Assembly (NCBI GenBank): GCA_019635535.1
Contig: JAHBZH010000001.1
Coordinates: 255,001 to 319,000 of the forward strand
DNA length: 64,000 bases
Origin: Sphingomonas sp.
GTDB lineage: Bacteria > Pseudomonadota > Alphaproteobacteria > Sphingomonadales > Sphingomonadaceae
Reading direction: 5' to 3'
This document shows positions 42,755 through 55,039 of this stretch, piece by piece. The notes below the pieces were generated by a model. It was given only the letters and a program-made list of their open reading frames with translations, ran no database searches and was not told the origin of the DNA. Position numbers and translations under genes: made by a program. How positions within the stretch are numbered: the stretch's first letter is position 1; every line of letters starts with the position of its first letter.

Positions 42755-45667
42755 CTATTGCGCGGCCGGCGCCGGCGCGCCCTGCGCCGGGATCACCTCG
42801 ACCGGGATGCCGAGCTGGTCGAGCTGGGCGCGCACCCGGCTCGCATCACCCACCACGACCCAGATGAAATTGTCCGGATTGATGTAGCGGCGGGCGGTCT
42901 CGTCGAGCACTTGCGTGGTCATGCCCCGATAGCGGTCGGCGATCGTTTCCCAATAATTGTCCGGACGGCGATAGAGCGCGTTGGAGCGCAGCGCACCGAG
43001 CACCGCCGGCGAGGTTTCGAACTGGCCGGGCAGCTGGCGGGTATTGCCCAGGACCGTCCGCTCGAGCTCGGCCGCGGTTACGCCGTTCGCACCGAGGAAG
43101 CCGCTCACCTGCTCCCGGATCGCCTGGATCGAATCGCCGGTGCGATCGGCCTGGACGGGCGCCTGGATGATGAAAGGCACCTGATGCTCGCGCAGGTTCG
43201 GGCCGCCGCCCGCGCCGTAGGACCAGCCCTTCGTTTCGCGCAGATCCATGTTGATGCGCGCGAGGAAGTTACCGGCGAGCACTTCGTTGGCGGCGGTGAG
43301 GTTGAGCAGATCCTGCGTGCCCTCGGCGGGCAGCAGCTGGCCGGCGAGGATGAACGATTGCGGCGATTGCGGCCGGTCGATCAGGACGATGCGCGGGCCG
43401 GCCGCCGGCGCGTGCGCCGGGAAGGTCTTGGTGCCGCGCGGCGTCCTGGGCGCCCGCCATGCGCCGAGGCGCGTCTCGAGCTGCGCCACGAACTCGCTGA
43501 GCGGGAGATCGCCGACCGCGAAGATCGTCGCATTGTCGGGCCGGATCCAGGCCTGGTGGAACGCGATCAGCTCATCGCGGGTCAGCGCCTGCACCACCGC
43601 CGGATCGCCGGTGCCGGTGCCCGGCTTGCCATAGGGATGATCGGCCCCGTAGAGCAGTGCCGGCAGCGCGCGCAGCGCCAGGCCCTGAGGCTGGGTCATC
43701 TCCTGTGCGATGCCGGCGAGCTGCTGCTGGCGGATGCGCTCCACTTCGCCCGGCGCGAAGGCCGGATTGCGGATCACGTCCGAAAGCAGATCGATCGACG
43801 GCCCCAGATTGGGGGTCAGCGCGGTCAGCGAAACGATCGTCCGGTCCAGGCTCTGGCCGGTGCCGACGGTCGCGCCAAGCCGCTCCTGCGCCTCGGCCAG
43901 CTGGGTCGAATTGAGGCTGGTCGTGCCCTCGGTGAGCAGGTTCAGCATCATCGCCTGGGTGCCGAGCCGGGTGCTCGGATCGGCGGCGGCGCCGGCATCG
44001 AACTCGACCGCGATCCGCGTGACCGGGACGGTCTGGCGGCGCGCGTAGATGACCTGGATGCCGTTCGAAAGCCGGGCCCGTTCGGTGGCCGGGAAATCGA
44101 GCTCGGCAGCGCCGGTCACGCCCGGCGCTTCGCGCGGCGCGAAGGGCAGCGGCGCGAGCGGCTGATCGCCTTCCTGCGGCGGTGCATAGTAACGCGGCCT
44201 GTGGCCGGCCGGCTGGGCCTCGCTTGCGCTCCGCGAGCCGGTGACGCCCGGCGCCTCCTCATAGGCTTCCCGCTCGCCGGGATCGACGCGAATGGCGAGC
44301 ACCGGCCGCGAGAGCCAGCGCTGCGACGCGGCGCGGACCTGGTCCGGCGTGGCGCGAGCAAGCTGCTCCAGCCGGGTCCGATAAAAATTGGGATCGTCGG
44401 CATAGAGCATGCCTTCGGCCAGCGCGACGGCCTTGCCGCCGAAGCCGCCGACCTGCTCGAGACCCTGGACGCGGCCGGAAAGCGTCCGCATCACCGTGCG
44501 CCGGACCTCGTCCTCGGTCGGTCCGTTGGCGACGAACTCGGCGATGAGCTCGTCGAGCCGGCGCGATACCGCGTCGGCATCCTGCCCCGGCCGCACGTCG
44601 ACGAAGACTTCGAACAGGCTAACCCGCTGGAAGGGCTGGACGTAGGCGGCCACGCGCGTCGCGGTCTGCTCGCCGCGCACCAGCGCATTGTCGAGTCGCG
44701 AACTGGACAGCCCGCCCAGTACGGCGGCGGCGACCTGGAGCGACACCTGGTCCGCGTCGGTCAGGCTCGGCACCACCCAGTTGCGGTAGAGCCGGGTATT
44801 GGCGACGCGATCGTGCATGGTGAGATCGACGCGTTCCGGCAGGGTCGGCACGTCGGCCTGCGCCGGGTTGTTCACCGGGCCGCGCGCGATGTCGCCGAAA
44901 TAGCGCTCGACGAGCGGACGCGCCTCGGCGGCGTTGATGTCGCCGGCGAGCACGAGCACGGCATTGTTGGGCCCGTATTTGTCGCGGAACCACTGATGTA
45001 CCGTCTCCATCGTCGCCGCCGACAGGTCCGCCATCGAGCCGATCGTCGAGTGGCGATAGGGATGGCCTTCGGGAAACAGCGCCTCGAGCTGGGCATAATC
45101 GACCAGGCCGAACGGCTGGTTGTCGCCCTGACGCTTCTCGTTCTGGACAACGCCGATCTGGTTGGTCAGATTCTCCTGCGTCACCGCGCCGAGCAGATGG
45201 CCCATCCGGTCGCTTTCCAGGAACAGGGCCTGCTCCAGCGCCGGGCGCGGGACAGTCTGGAAATAATTGGTGCGGTCGAACCAGGTCGTGCCGTTGAGGT
45301 CGGTCGCGCCGATCGCGCGGGTATATTCGAAATATTCGCCCGGCGCGTTTTCCGAGCCGTTGAACATCAGATGCTCGAACAGATGGGCGAAGCCGGTGCG
45401 GCCGGCCGGCTCGTCCTTGGAGCCGACATTGTACCAGATGCTGACCGCGACGATCGGCGCCTTGCGGTCCTCATGGACGACGACGCGCAGGCCGTTGTCG
45501 AGCGTGAAGGTCTCGAACGGGATGTTGACCCGCGCCAGCAGCGCCTGCGGATCGGCGCCCTGGGCCTGCGCGGCCGGCTGGGCGACCGCCGTCTCGCCGG
45601 TCAGCGCGGCAATGCCGGCCAGCGATATGCCTGCGGCCAATGCGAACGAAGTGAATAGCTTGCGCAT
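42755..45667 (-). CDS. Exported M16-family metallopeptidase, two tandem M16 units
   Basis: A 970-residue pitrilysin-family peptidase with a signal peptide. The first M16 unit is catalytic: the inverted zinc motif HLFEHLMFNG and the downstream Glu of QNEKRQGDNQ. The second unit (from about residue 500) has no HxxEH and supplies the other half of the clamshell. Such proteins degrade peptides in the periplasm. AGGGGAG precedes the ATG. It is divergent from clpB with a 144-base gap. Confidence 0.93.
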   Translation of the reverse strand: MRKLFTSFALAAGISLAGIAALTGETAVAQPAAQAQGADPQALLARVNIPFETFTLDNGLRVVVHEDRKAPIVAVSIWYNVGSKDEPAGRTGFAHLFEHLMFNGSENAPGEYFEYTRAIGATDLNGTTWFDRTNYFQTVPRPALEQALFLESDRMGHLLGAVTQENLTNQIGVVQNEKRQGDNQPFGLVDYAQLEALFPEGHPYRHSTIGSMADLSAATMETVHQWFRDKYGPNNAVLVLAGDINAAEARPLVERYFGDIARGPVNNPAQADVPTLPERVDLTMHDRVANTRLYRNWVVPSLTDADQVSLQVAAAVLGGLSSSRLDNALVRGEQTATRVAAYVQPFQRVSLFEVFVDVRPGQDADAVSRRLDELIAEFVANGPTEDEVRRTVMRTLSGRVQGLEQVGGFGGKAVALAEGMLYADDPNFYRTRLEQLARATPDQVRAASQRWLSRPVLAIRVDPGEREAYEEAPGVTGSRSASEAQPAGHRPRYYAPPQEGDQPLAPLPFAPREAPGVTGAAELDFPATERARLSNGIQVIYARRQTVPVTRIAVEFDAGAAADPSTRLGTQAMMLNLLTEGTTSLNSTQLAEAQERLGATVGTGQSLDRTIVSLTALTPNLGPSIDLLSDVIRNPAFAPGEVERIRQQQLAGIAQEMTQPQGLALRALPALLYGADHPYGKPGTGTGDPAVVQALTRDELIAFHQAWIRPDNATIFAVGDLPLSEFVAQLETRLGAWRAPRTPRGTKTFPAHAPAAGPRIVLIDRPQSPQSFILAGQLLPAEGTQDLLNLTAANEVLAGNFLARINMDLRETKGWSYGAGGGPNLREHQVPFIIQAPVQADRTGDSIQAIREQVSGFLGANGVTAAELERTVLGNTRQLPGQFETSPAVLGALRSNALYRRPDNYWETIADRYRGMTTQVLDETARRYINPDNFIWVVVGDASRVRAQLDQLGIPVEVIPAQGAPAPAAQ

Positions 45668-45750
45668 GCGACTCCCCTAGTCTGTCGACGAGACAGTAAC
45701 GCAGTGTTCGGTTATGGCAAGACACTCCGGGAGGAATTGTCGGCCTCCTC

Positions 45751-45778
45751 TTGTGTTGCTTCGGGGCAACACTACATC
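45751..45778 (+). promoter_or_regulatory. Promoter/hairpin candidate upstream of clpB
   Basis: TTGTGT (45751-45756) and TACATC (45773-45778) are 16 bases apart, and GTGTTGC-TTCGGG-GCAACAC (45753-45772) forms a 7-bp hairpin over the same bases. It is in the right place for heat-shock control of clpB, but it does not match CIRCE and only loosely a sigma-32 promoter. Confidence 0.3.
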
Positions 45779-45811
45779 GCGGCAAAGCAGGACAGGGGCT
45801 GAAGCGCAATC

Positions 45812-48415
<2,604 letters not shown>

Positions 48416-48434
48416 CCGCGCATCATCGCACCCC

Positions 48435-50216
48435 ATGTCCGGCACCGACGTCAACAGCCTCTTCGCGCGGGCCGAGCGCGCCTTCATGGCCGGCCGGATC
48501 GATGAAGCGCGGCGCGACCTGATCGCCGTGGGGCGGGCCGCCGGCGATCACCCGGCCGTGCTGCATCTGCTTGCCCTGGTCGAAAAGAAGGGGGGCAATC
48601 TGACCGCCGCGCGCGGCGCCTTCGAGCGGGCCGCGACGCTCGCTCCGAACGATGCGCAATTGCTGGGCAATCACGCCAACCTGCTCGGCGAGCTTGACGA
48701 GACGGATGCGGCGCTGGCGCTGTACGCGCGCGCGATCGCGGCCAGTCCCCGCTTCGCCGATGCGCGGCACAACCGCGCGCTGCTGCTGCAACGGCTCGGC
48801 CGGCTCGACGAGGCGCTGGCCGAGTTCGACGCGCTGCTTGCCTTGGCGCCGGAGGACGGCCGCGCCCATGCCGCGCGCGGCGCGGTGCTCCGCCAGCTCG
48901 ATCGGGTAGACGATGCCGCCACGGCCTTTGATGCGGCCCTGCGCGCCGATCCCACCCGCCTTACCGCGCTGCACGGCCGCGCCCGCGTCGCGATGGAGCG
49001 CGGCGAAGCCAATGCCTCCGAACTCTATGTTCAGGCGCTGCAACGCAACCCCGGCGATCTCGAGCTGGTGCTGGGCCTGGTCGAGGCTTTCGAGGCCGAA
49101 GGCAATCCGCTCGGCCTCGAGCTGCTCACGGAAACCGCCGCGCGCCATCCCGGCTGGATCGCCGGCCAGGAAGTCCTTGCCCGCATGCGCGCGGAGATCG
49201 GAGAAACGGAGCGTTTCGCCGATCATTATGTCGCGGCGCTCGCCCAGCGCCCGCACGACCGCGCCCTGCACATGTCGCACTGGCGGAGCCTGGCGCGCGG
49301 TGAGCGCCATGGCGAGGCGCTCGCCGCCCTGCGTGCCGCCAGACCCGCGCTCGGCGAGGATGACGACATTCTGCTGATCGAGGCCGGCTTCGCCATGGAA
49401 GCCGGTGAGCTGGCCGAAGCACGGGCGCTGCTCGACCGGCTCGATGCAGCGCGGCCCGACATCGCCTTCGCGCGTGGCCGCGTCGCCCTGCGGTCGGGCG
49501 ATCCGGACCAGGCCGCGGCCTTGTTCGAGCGCGTCGTCGATGCGGACGGCACGTCGATCAACGGCTGGGCCAATCTCGACCTCGCCTGGCGGCTGAGCGG
49601 GGATGCGCGGCACGAATGGCTGTCGGGCCAGCCCGGCCTGTACGGCCCGCGCGACATCGGTCTCGACGCGGCGGAGCTGGCGCGAACCGCCGCGCTGCTG
49701 CGTACGCTCCACGTCACGCGCGCGCATCCGATCGGCCAGTCGCTGCGCGGCGGCACGCAGACGCGCGGCAGCCTGTTCGCGCGCGGCGAGCCGGAAATCG
49801 TCCGGCTGCGGGACGCGATCGCCGAGGCGGTGCGCGCGCATTTCGCCGGGCTTCCGCCGCGCGACGATCGCCACCCGCTGCTGCGTCACCGCGACGCGAC
49901 GCCCGCTTTCTCCGGCTCGTGGTCGGTGCGGCTCACCGACCGGGGTTTCCACGTCAATCACATCCATCCGCAGGGCATAGTGAGTTCGGCCTGCTATATC
50001 GCGCTGCCGGACACGATCGGCGACGATGCGGCTCGGGATGGCTGGCTGGAGCTCGGCCGCCCGCCCGCCGAGCTGGGCCTGTCGCTCGAACCGCTGGCCG
50101 CGATCGCGCCCAGGCCGGGGCGGCTCGCCTTGTTTCCCAGCTATCTTTTCCACGGCACCCGCCCCTTCGCGGCCGGCGAGCGGCTGACCGTGGCTTTCGA
50201 TATCGTCGCCCGATGA
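48435..50216 (+). CDS. TPR protein with C-terminal 2OG-Fe(II) oxygenase domain
   Basis: A 593-residue protein with tetratricopeptide-like helices over the first ~400 residues (PNDAQLLGNHANLLGELDE, AALALYARAIAASPRFADAR) and a C-terminal domain of the putative 2OG-Fe(II) oxygenase family. The latter has GSWSVRLTDRGFHVNHIHPQ (metal His) and FPSYLFHGTRPFAAGERLTV (second His and cosubstrate Arg). Likely a protein hydroxylase; target unknown. It is coupled to the methyltransferase gene by ATGA and lies beside a TonB receptor. Confidence 0.87.
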   Translation: MSGTDVNSLFARAERAFMAGRIDEARRDLIAVGRAAGDHPAVLHLLALVEKKGGNLTAARGAFERAATLAPNDAQLLGNHANLLGELDETDAALALYARAIAASPRFADARHNRALLLQRLGRLDEALAEFDALLALAPEDGRAHAARGAVLRQLDRVDDAATAFDAALRADPTRLTALHGRARVAMERGEANASELYVQALQRNPGDLELVLGLVEAFEAEGNPLGLELLTETAARHPGWIAGQEVLARMRAEIGETERFADHYVAALAQRPHDRALHMSHWRSLARGERHGEALAALRAARPALGEDDDILLIEAGFAMEAGELAEARALLDRLDAARPDIAFARGRVALRSGDPDQAAALFERVVDADGTSINGWANLDLAWRLSGDARHEWLSGQPGLYGPRDIGLDAAELARTAALLRTLHVTRAHPIGQSLRGGTQTRGSLFARGEPEIVRLRDAIAEAVRAHFAGLPPRDDRHPLLRHRDATPAFSGSWSVRLTDRGFHVNHIHPQGIVSSACYIALPDTIGDDAARDGWLELGRPPAELGLSLEPLAAIAPRPGRLALFPSYLFHGTRPFAAGERLTVAFDIVAR

Positions 50217-51091
50217 GCCGCGGCGCCTGGGACGGCTATTGGGGCAAGGGCGCGTCCGGCTGCCTGCCCGATGCCGATCCGCGCTTCGGCCGCGCGCTCG
50301 AAACGCTGTGGCGCGATTTCGCGAGCCGGCTGCCGCGCGGCGCAAAGCTGCTCGATCTCGCCACCGGCAGCGGCGCGGTGCTGCGCGCCATCGCCGCGGG
50401 CGGGGCGAAGCTCGATCTGACCGGCGTTGATTCGGCCCGAACCCTCCCGCCCGCGCCCGGCGGCATCCGCCTCAAGGCGGCTGTGTCGATGGAGCGCCTC
50501 CCCTTTGCCGACGCCCGGTTCGATGCCCTCACCAGCCAGTTCGGCATCGAATATGGCGATGTCGGGGCCGCCGCTGCGGAAGGCGCCCGGGTGTTGAAGC
50601 CGGGCGCTGCCGTCCGCCTCGTCGTCCATCGCGCCGAAGGACCGATCGTCGCGCACAATCTCGCCCGCCGCGCCGCGCTGCACTGGGCCCGGCACGAGAG
50701 CGGCGCGCTCGATCGCGCCCGCAAGCTGGCCGAGGCGCGCCGTACCGCCCGCCTCGCGACCCCCCCTTCTTTCCGCGCCGCGCCGGATGAAGCGCTTCGG
50801 CGTTTCAACGGACAGGCCGCCGCCGAGTTCATGGCCGCGATTCTCCAGACGCTCGACATGGGCATCGCCCATCCGCCGGCCGAAACGCTGGACGTGCTGG
50901 CGGAGCTGGAGCGGCGCGCCGACGGAGAGATCGGCCGGCTGGACGCGCTGGCCGCCGCCGCGCGGGACGAGGGCGCGATCCGCGCCCTCTCGGCGACGCT
51001 GCATGGCGCCGGACTGGCGATGCGCGATCCCGAGCCCGTCGCGGCGGGCGGCGACGCCTTCGCCTGGCTGCTGGACGGCATCCGCGTCTAG
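50213..51091 (+). CDS. Class I SAM-dependent methyltransferase
   Basis: A 292-residue cytoplasmic methyltransferase. The SAM loop is KLLDLATGSGAVLRAI (about 45-60), motif II LTGVDSAR, and a PFADARFDALTSQFGIEY motif for the acceptor side; the C-terminal ~120 residues are helical and not recognised. The substrate is unknown. It overlaps the preceding TPR-oxygenase gene by four bases and so probably acts in the same process. Confidence 0.85.
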   Translation: MSRGAWDGYWGKGASGCLPDADPRFGRALETLWRDFASRLPRGAKLLDLATGSGAVLRAIAAGGAKLDLTGVDSARTLPPAPGGIRLKAAVSMERLPFADARFDALTSQFGIEYGDVGAAAAEGARVLKPGAAVRLVVHRAEGPIVAHNLARRAALHWARHESGALDRARKLAEARRTARLATPPSFRAAPDEALRRFNGQAAAEFMAAILQTLDMGIAHPPAETLDVLAELERRADGEIGRLDALAAAARDEGAIRALSATLHGAGLAMRDPEPVAAGGDAFAWLLDGIRV

Positions 51092-51133
51092 CACCGCACC
51101 GCCGGCCGGAAGACCGCCTGGGATATTCGACAA

Positions 51134-51165
51134 GAAAAAGGGCGACGGACCGAAGTCCGCCGCCC
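51134..51165 (-). terminator. Intrinsic terminator of the TonB receptor gene
   Basis: Minus-strand GGGCGGCGGAC-TTCG-GTCCGTCGCCC forms an 11-bp stem (one G.U) with a UUCG tetraloop, followed by TTTTTC. It lies 29 bases after the receptor's stop codon. Confidence 0.85.
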
Positions 51166-51193
51166 TCTCTCATGCCTGTCTTCCGGCCAGCGG

Positions 51194-54187
51194 TTAGAAG
51201 CGCAGGCTCGCGGAGACGAAGAAGTCCCGTCCGATCACGTCATAGACGCCGGGATAGGTGTTGGCCTGCTCCTGGTTGTCGCCGATGATCGGCGGCGTCT
51301 TGTCGAACAGATTGTTGACGCCCAGGTTCAGCGTGAGATTGTCGTTCACGTTGAACGCGAAGGCCAGGTCGAACAGGTCGTAGCTGCCGATCCGCTCGAC
51401 GATGAAGTCGGTGGTGTCGTCGTCGTCGCGCACCGAGCCGACATGCCGCCAGCGGAAGCTGGTGGTCATCGGACCGTCCATCCACGACAGGCGGCTCGAC
51501 CACTTCCACTTCGGCGTCGGATTGCCGCAGTTCAGGCCGAAGCGACCGGCGCACTGGACGATCTCGTCCGGCAGGTCGGTCAGCGGCGTGAAGTTGTTGT
51601 CCCAGGAATAATTGCCCAGGAAGAAGAAGCTCAGCCGCGAGCCGCCGGAGCCCAGCAGGCTGGCGTTGAGCGGCAGGCTGTAGTCGATCTGGAAGTCGAT
51701 GCCCTCGGTGCGGAAGGCCGACAGGTTGGCGTTGGTCGCAGTAACGATGTTCGGCGGCCCCGAGATGATGCCCTGCGCGTCGCGGGAGATCAGGCTGCAG
51801 ATGCCGCTGCTCGCGTCCTGAACGACATTGTAGCAGAAGTTCAGGATGCTGTTCACGCCGCCGCCGGCCGCCGCGATCGCGTTCTCGATCGTGATCTTGT
51901 ACCAGTCGACCGTGACGTTGAGGCGCGGAATGAAGCTCGGCCGCAGCACGACGCCCGCCGTCCAGGTGTCGGAGACTTCTTCCTCGAGGTTCGGGTTGCC
52001 GCCGAACACGCCCTGGATCTGGGCGTTGGGCTGAAGGAAGGCCTGACCCACGTTGGACGCCGGCACGCCGGTGGCGATGCAGAGCGCGCGGATCGTCGCA
52101 TCGGTCGCCGCCGAGGCGAGGGCGCACGGATCGGTCGCCGGCGGGAAGCCCACCGCCTGGCCGCCGAACAGCTCGCCGACGTTCGGCGCGCGGACGGCGC
52201 GCTGATACTGGCCGCGGAAGGTGATGTCCCGGATCGGGGCGAACTCGGCGCCGGCCGCATAGGCCCACACGCCGCCGACATTGGCCAGCGAATAGTCCGA
52301 GTAACGGGCCGCGCCGCTCAGCTCGAACCGGTGGATGAAGCCGTCCTGGACGATCGGGATGCGAACCTCGCCGAACACTTCCTTGGCGTCATAGCTGCCC
52401 TCGGTCGGCTGGCCGGCGTTGAAGCCGACCACGTCGCCCGACGACAAAGCCGTGTCGGGGATGAACCGGCCCGACATCGACCGCCACTCGACGCCCGCCG
52501 CGAAGGCGACCGGATCGGTGGCCGAGCCGAAGGTGAAGAGCGGGCCCGAAATGCTGGCCTGCGCCACCTGCAGCTGCGAGATGTCCTGGTTTTGCGCCAG
52601 GATCGAGATCGCGTCCTGGCACTCGGGGCTGAGCTGCCCCTCGCCGAACACGTTGCAGGTGCCGTCCGCCGCCAGCCGGGTGAAGGCCGAGCGCGACACG
52701 TTGCCGAGCTGGACCGACGCGTTCCGCGTGCGGGCGAACATGTAATAGACGTCGTAGGTCAGCGTGTCGGTCAGGTTGCCGCGCACGCCGGCCAGCACGC
52801 GGAAGGCGTTGCGGTCGTCGGTGACGTTGCGCGACGCGATGCCGGTGGTGCGGGTGTTGGTCTGGAGCCGCACGAAGCCCGGCTGGAGCGGCCCGAACGT
52901 GGCCGTGCCGGCGGTGAAGCCGCCATAGGGGTTCGCGCAGATCGGCACGCCGTCGCCATCGACGCCGCACGCCGCCGCCGCCGCGATGGCGGCCTGCTGG
53001 TTGGCGGCGATCTGCGTGAGCTGGGCGAAATCGGCCGCCGAGACCAGGCCCTGGATGGCGGCCAGCTCGAAGTCGACATTCTGCGTGATCGGCGTCGCCG
53101 CGAGCTCGTTGGCCACGCGGTTGTTGATGTAGTTCACCTCGGCATAGGCGTTGATGCCCTCGGCGATCTCATATTCGCCATAGCCGCCGAGCATCCAGCG
53201 CTCCTGCGGGACCATCAGATAGTTGGCCGGAGCGTAATTGTAGCTGTCGGTGACGCCGTTATAGGGCGTGCTGGTGCCCGGCGTGCCGAAGAAAGCGCCG
53301 CCGCCCGGATAGTTGGTGCCCTCGGCGATCGAGAAGCAGCCGGCGTTGCGCGGCGGATTGCCGGTGCCGCCGCAGCTCGCGCCGGCGCCGATCGCGAGTG
53401 TGCTCGCCGCCACGAAGCGGCCCTGCGGGACGCCGGCGGAGCCGAGCGGGATCAGGCTGGTGTCGCCGTCGCCGAGCGCGAAGAACGAGAAGTCTCGGTC
53501 GGCCTGCATGATCTGGCCGCGATTGAAATATTCGGCGAACACCGCGACGTTGCCGCGGCCGTCGGCGAACTGGGTGCCGATCGCGACATAGGCGTTGTAG
53601 CGGCGGCCGTCGCCTTCCTCGGTGATGCTGTACTGGCCGCCCATGAGGATGCCGTCGAGATCGCGGCGCAGGCGGAAGTTGGTGACGCCCGCGAGCGCGT
53701 CCGAACCGTAGACCGCCGAGGCGCCGCCGGTGACGACGTCGACGCTGTCGATCAGGAACTGCGGAATGGTGTTGAGGTCGACCGTCTGCGCGGTATCGAA
53801 GAAGATGTAGCGGCGGCCGTTGACCAGGACGAGGTTACGCTGCGAGCCGAGGCCGCGCAGGTTGAGCGTGGCGACGCCGCCGCCCGGATTGTTCGAGAAG
53901 GAGTTGGCGCCGGGGATCACCTGCGGCAGGGTGTTGATCACCTGCTCGACGTTGACCGCGCCGGACAGCGTGAACTCTTCGTCGCTCACCACCGCCAGCG
54001 GGCTGGTGGAGGTGAGGTCGCGGCGCGCGATGCGCGAACCGGTGATGACGATCGCCTCGCCGCTTTCGGCTCCGGTTTCCGAAGATACAGGCGGCTGGTC
54101 GTCCTGCGCGAAAGCCGGCGTGGCGATCGCGGCCGCGCCCATCAGCAGCGTCGATGTGAGCAGGCGCTGACGAAGAATCGTCTTCAT
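51194..54187 (-). CDS. TonB-dependent outer-membrane receptor
   Basis: A 997-residue receptor: signal peptide (LLTSTLLMGAAAIATPAFAQ), plug domain from about residue 44 (EAIVITGSRIARRDLTST, then NTLPQVIPGANSF and LNLRGLGSQRNLVLVNGRR), a 22-strand barrel and the C-terminal aromatic strand FFVSASLRF. It lacks siderophore-type neighbours. Genes around it encode TPR-hydroxylases and a methyltransferase, as is common for this plug class in sphingomonads; the ligand is unknown. I start at 54187; the frame to 54283 has no signal peptide. Confidence 0.93.
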   Translation of the reverse strand: MKTILRQRLLTSTLLMGAAAIATPAFAQDDQPPVSSETGAESGEAIVITGSRIARRDLTSTSPLAVVSDEEFTLSGAVNVEQVINTLPQVIPGANSFSNNPGGGVATLNLRGLGSQRNLVLVNGRRYIFFDTAQTVDLNTIPQFLIDSVDVVTGGASAVYGSDALAGVTNFRLRRDLDGILMGGQYSITEEGDGRRYNAYVAIGTQFADGRGNVAVFAEYFNRGQIMQADRDFSFFALGDGDTSLIPLGSAGVPQGRFVAASTLAIGAGASCGGTGNPPRNAGCFSIAEGTNYPGGGAFFGTPGTSTPYNGVTDSYNYAPANYLMVPQERWMLGGYGEYEIAEGINAYAEVNYINNRVANELAATPITQNVDFELAAIQGLVSAADFAQLTQIAANQQAAIAAAAACGVDGDGVPICANPYGGFTAGTATFGPLQPGFVRLQTNTRTTGIASRNVTDDRNAFRVLAGVRGNLTDTLTYDVYYMFARTRNASVQLGNVSRSAFTRLAADGTCNVFGEGQLSPECQDAISILAQNQDISQLQVAQASISGPLFTFGSATDPVAFAAGVEWRSMSGRFIPDTALSSGDVVGFNAGQPTEGSYDAKEVFGEVRIPIVQDGFIHRFELSGAARYSDYSLANVGGVWAYAAGAEFAPIRDITFRGQYQRAVRAPNVGELFGGQAVGFPPATDPCALASAATDATIRALCIATGVPASNVGQAFLQPNAQIQGVFGGNPNLEEEVSDTWTAGVVLRPSFIPRLNVTVDWYKITIENAIAAAGGGVNSILNFCYNVVQDASSGICSLISRDAQGIISGPPNIVTATNANLSAFRTEGIDFQIDYSLPLNASLLGSGGSRLSFFFLGNYSWDNNFTPLTDLPDEIVQCAGRFGLNCGNPTPKWKWSSRLSWMDGPMTTSFRWRHVGSVRDDDDTTDFIVERIGSYDLFDLAFAFNVNDNLTLNLGVNNLFDKTPPIIGDNQEQANTYPGVYDVIGRDFFVSASLRF

Positions 54188-54505
54188 GTATAATCCCCTA
54201 GCAACGGCGGCTAACCGCCTAGATGAAATCGGTCGGACGGCGCCCGTTTTCCCGGGTCGTTCCTCCAGCCGACAACAAACCAAAAAACGGCACGACGGCC
54301 GTTTTCAGCGGTCCGTTTAAGACAGCTGACGAAAGTAAGGCAATCACCCTTTACTTTCGTTAGGTGAGTTCTGGGCTGGCTGTAGCAAAAAGGACACAAT
54401 GGCCCTGCGGCGCGCGCGGCGCGGCGCGGGCATCGGCCTTGCCACCGCGCCGCGCGAACCGCTAACGTCCGCAGGCAACCCTTCCCGGATGAATGTGGAG
54501 TCCCC
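54188..54505. other. 318-base divergent control region ahead of the TonB receptor
   Basis: No gene is supported here. It holds two inverted repeats: AAAACGGC-N6-GCCGTTTT (54284-54305) and ACGAAAGTAAGG-N7-CCTTTACTTTCGT (54329-54360, one bulge). Both lie on the receptor side and are good operator or leader-hairpin candidates. The other end carries the start region of the gene at 54506. Confidence 0.55.
54329..54360. promoter_or_regulatory. Inverted repeat upstream of the TonB receptor gene
   Basis: ACGAAAGTAAGG (54329-54340) and CCTTTACTTTCGT (54348-54360) are inverted copies with one extra base in the right arm and the 7-base loop CAATCAC. This AT-rich pair 142 bases before the receptor start is a likely regulator site. 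Confidence 0.45.
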
Positions 54506-55036
54506 ATGCGCCTCATGCCCCTCGCCGCCGCGTTCGCCGCCATCGCATCCGCCGCGCCGGCCACGGCCCAGGACGCGGCGCGCGATCGTCCGGAAATCGT
54601 CGATCGGCTCCTCGCCTGTCGCGCGCTCGAAGCTCCGGAAGCGCGGCTGGCCTGCTTCGATCGCGAGGTCGCCGCGTTCGAGGCGGCGCAGGCGGCGAAC
54701 CAGCTCGTCGTGATGGATCGCGATCAGGTGCGCCGCACCCGGCGCACATTGTTCGGCCTCGTTCTGCCGGATCTCGGCATCTTCGGCGACGACAATCGCG
54801 GGCCGGAGGCGGCGGTCTCGGAGATCGAGACGACGATTCGCAGCGCGGCCCAGAACACGCTCGGCAAGTGGATCATCGTCCTTGAGGACGGCGCGCGCTG
54901 GATCCAGACCGACACCCGCGATCCGGCGCGCGATCCGCGTGCGGGCATGCCGATCCGCATCCGTCGCGCCGCGATGGGCTCCTATCTCGCCAATATCGAC
55001 GGGCAGACCGCGATCCGCGTCCGCCGCGAACGCTAG
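54506..55036 (+). CDS. Exported conserved protein of unknown function
   Basis: A 176-residue secreted protein (signal peptide AAFAAIASAAPATAQ). The mature start has VDRLLACRALEAPEARLACFDREV, a Cys-x10-12-RLxCFD pattern found in small periplasmic proteins, followed by a C-terminal beta domain (GKWIIVLEDGARWIQTD). Function unknown. It ends three bases before the convergent M23 gene. Confidence 0.75.
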   Translation: MRLMPLAAAFAAIASAAPATAQDAARDRPEIVDRLLACRALEAPEARLACFDREVAAFEAAQAANQLVVMDRDQVRRTRRTLFGLVLPDLGIFGDDNRGPEAAVSEIETTIRSAAQNTLGKWIIVLEDGARWIQTDTRDPARDPRAGMPIRIRRAAMGSYLANIDGQTAIRVRRER

Positions 55037-55039
55037 GCG

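Noticed and set aside
42758..45658. A 966-codon open frame antisense to the M16 peptidase
   Set aside because: Same reason: a mirror of an intact gene with recognisable catalytic motifs on the minus strand.
45753..45772. CIRCE or a sigma-32 promoter before clpB
   Set aside because: The hairpin is GTGTTGC/GCAACAC, not the CIRCE TTAGCACTC/GAGTGCTAA, and there is no clear CTTGAAA box; kept only as a weak promoter candidate.
51443..54193. A 916-codon open frame antisense to the TonB receptor
   Set aside because: Low-complexity Arg/Ala/Val-rich translation mirroring a clearly real gene on the opposite strand.
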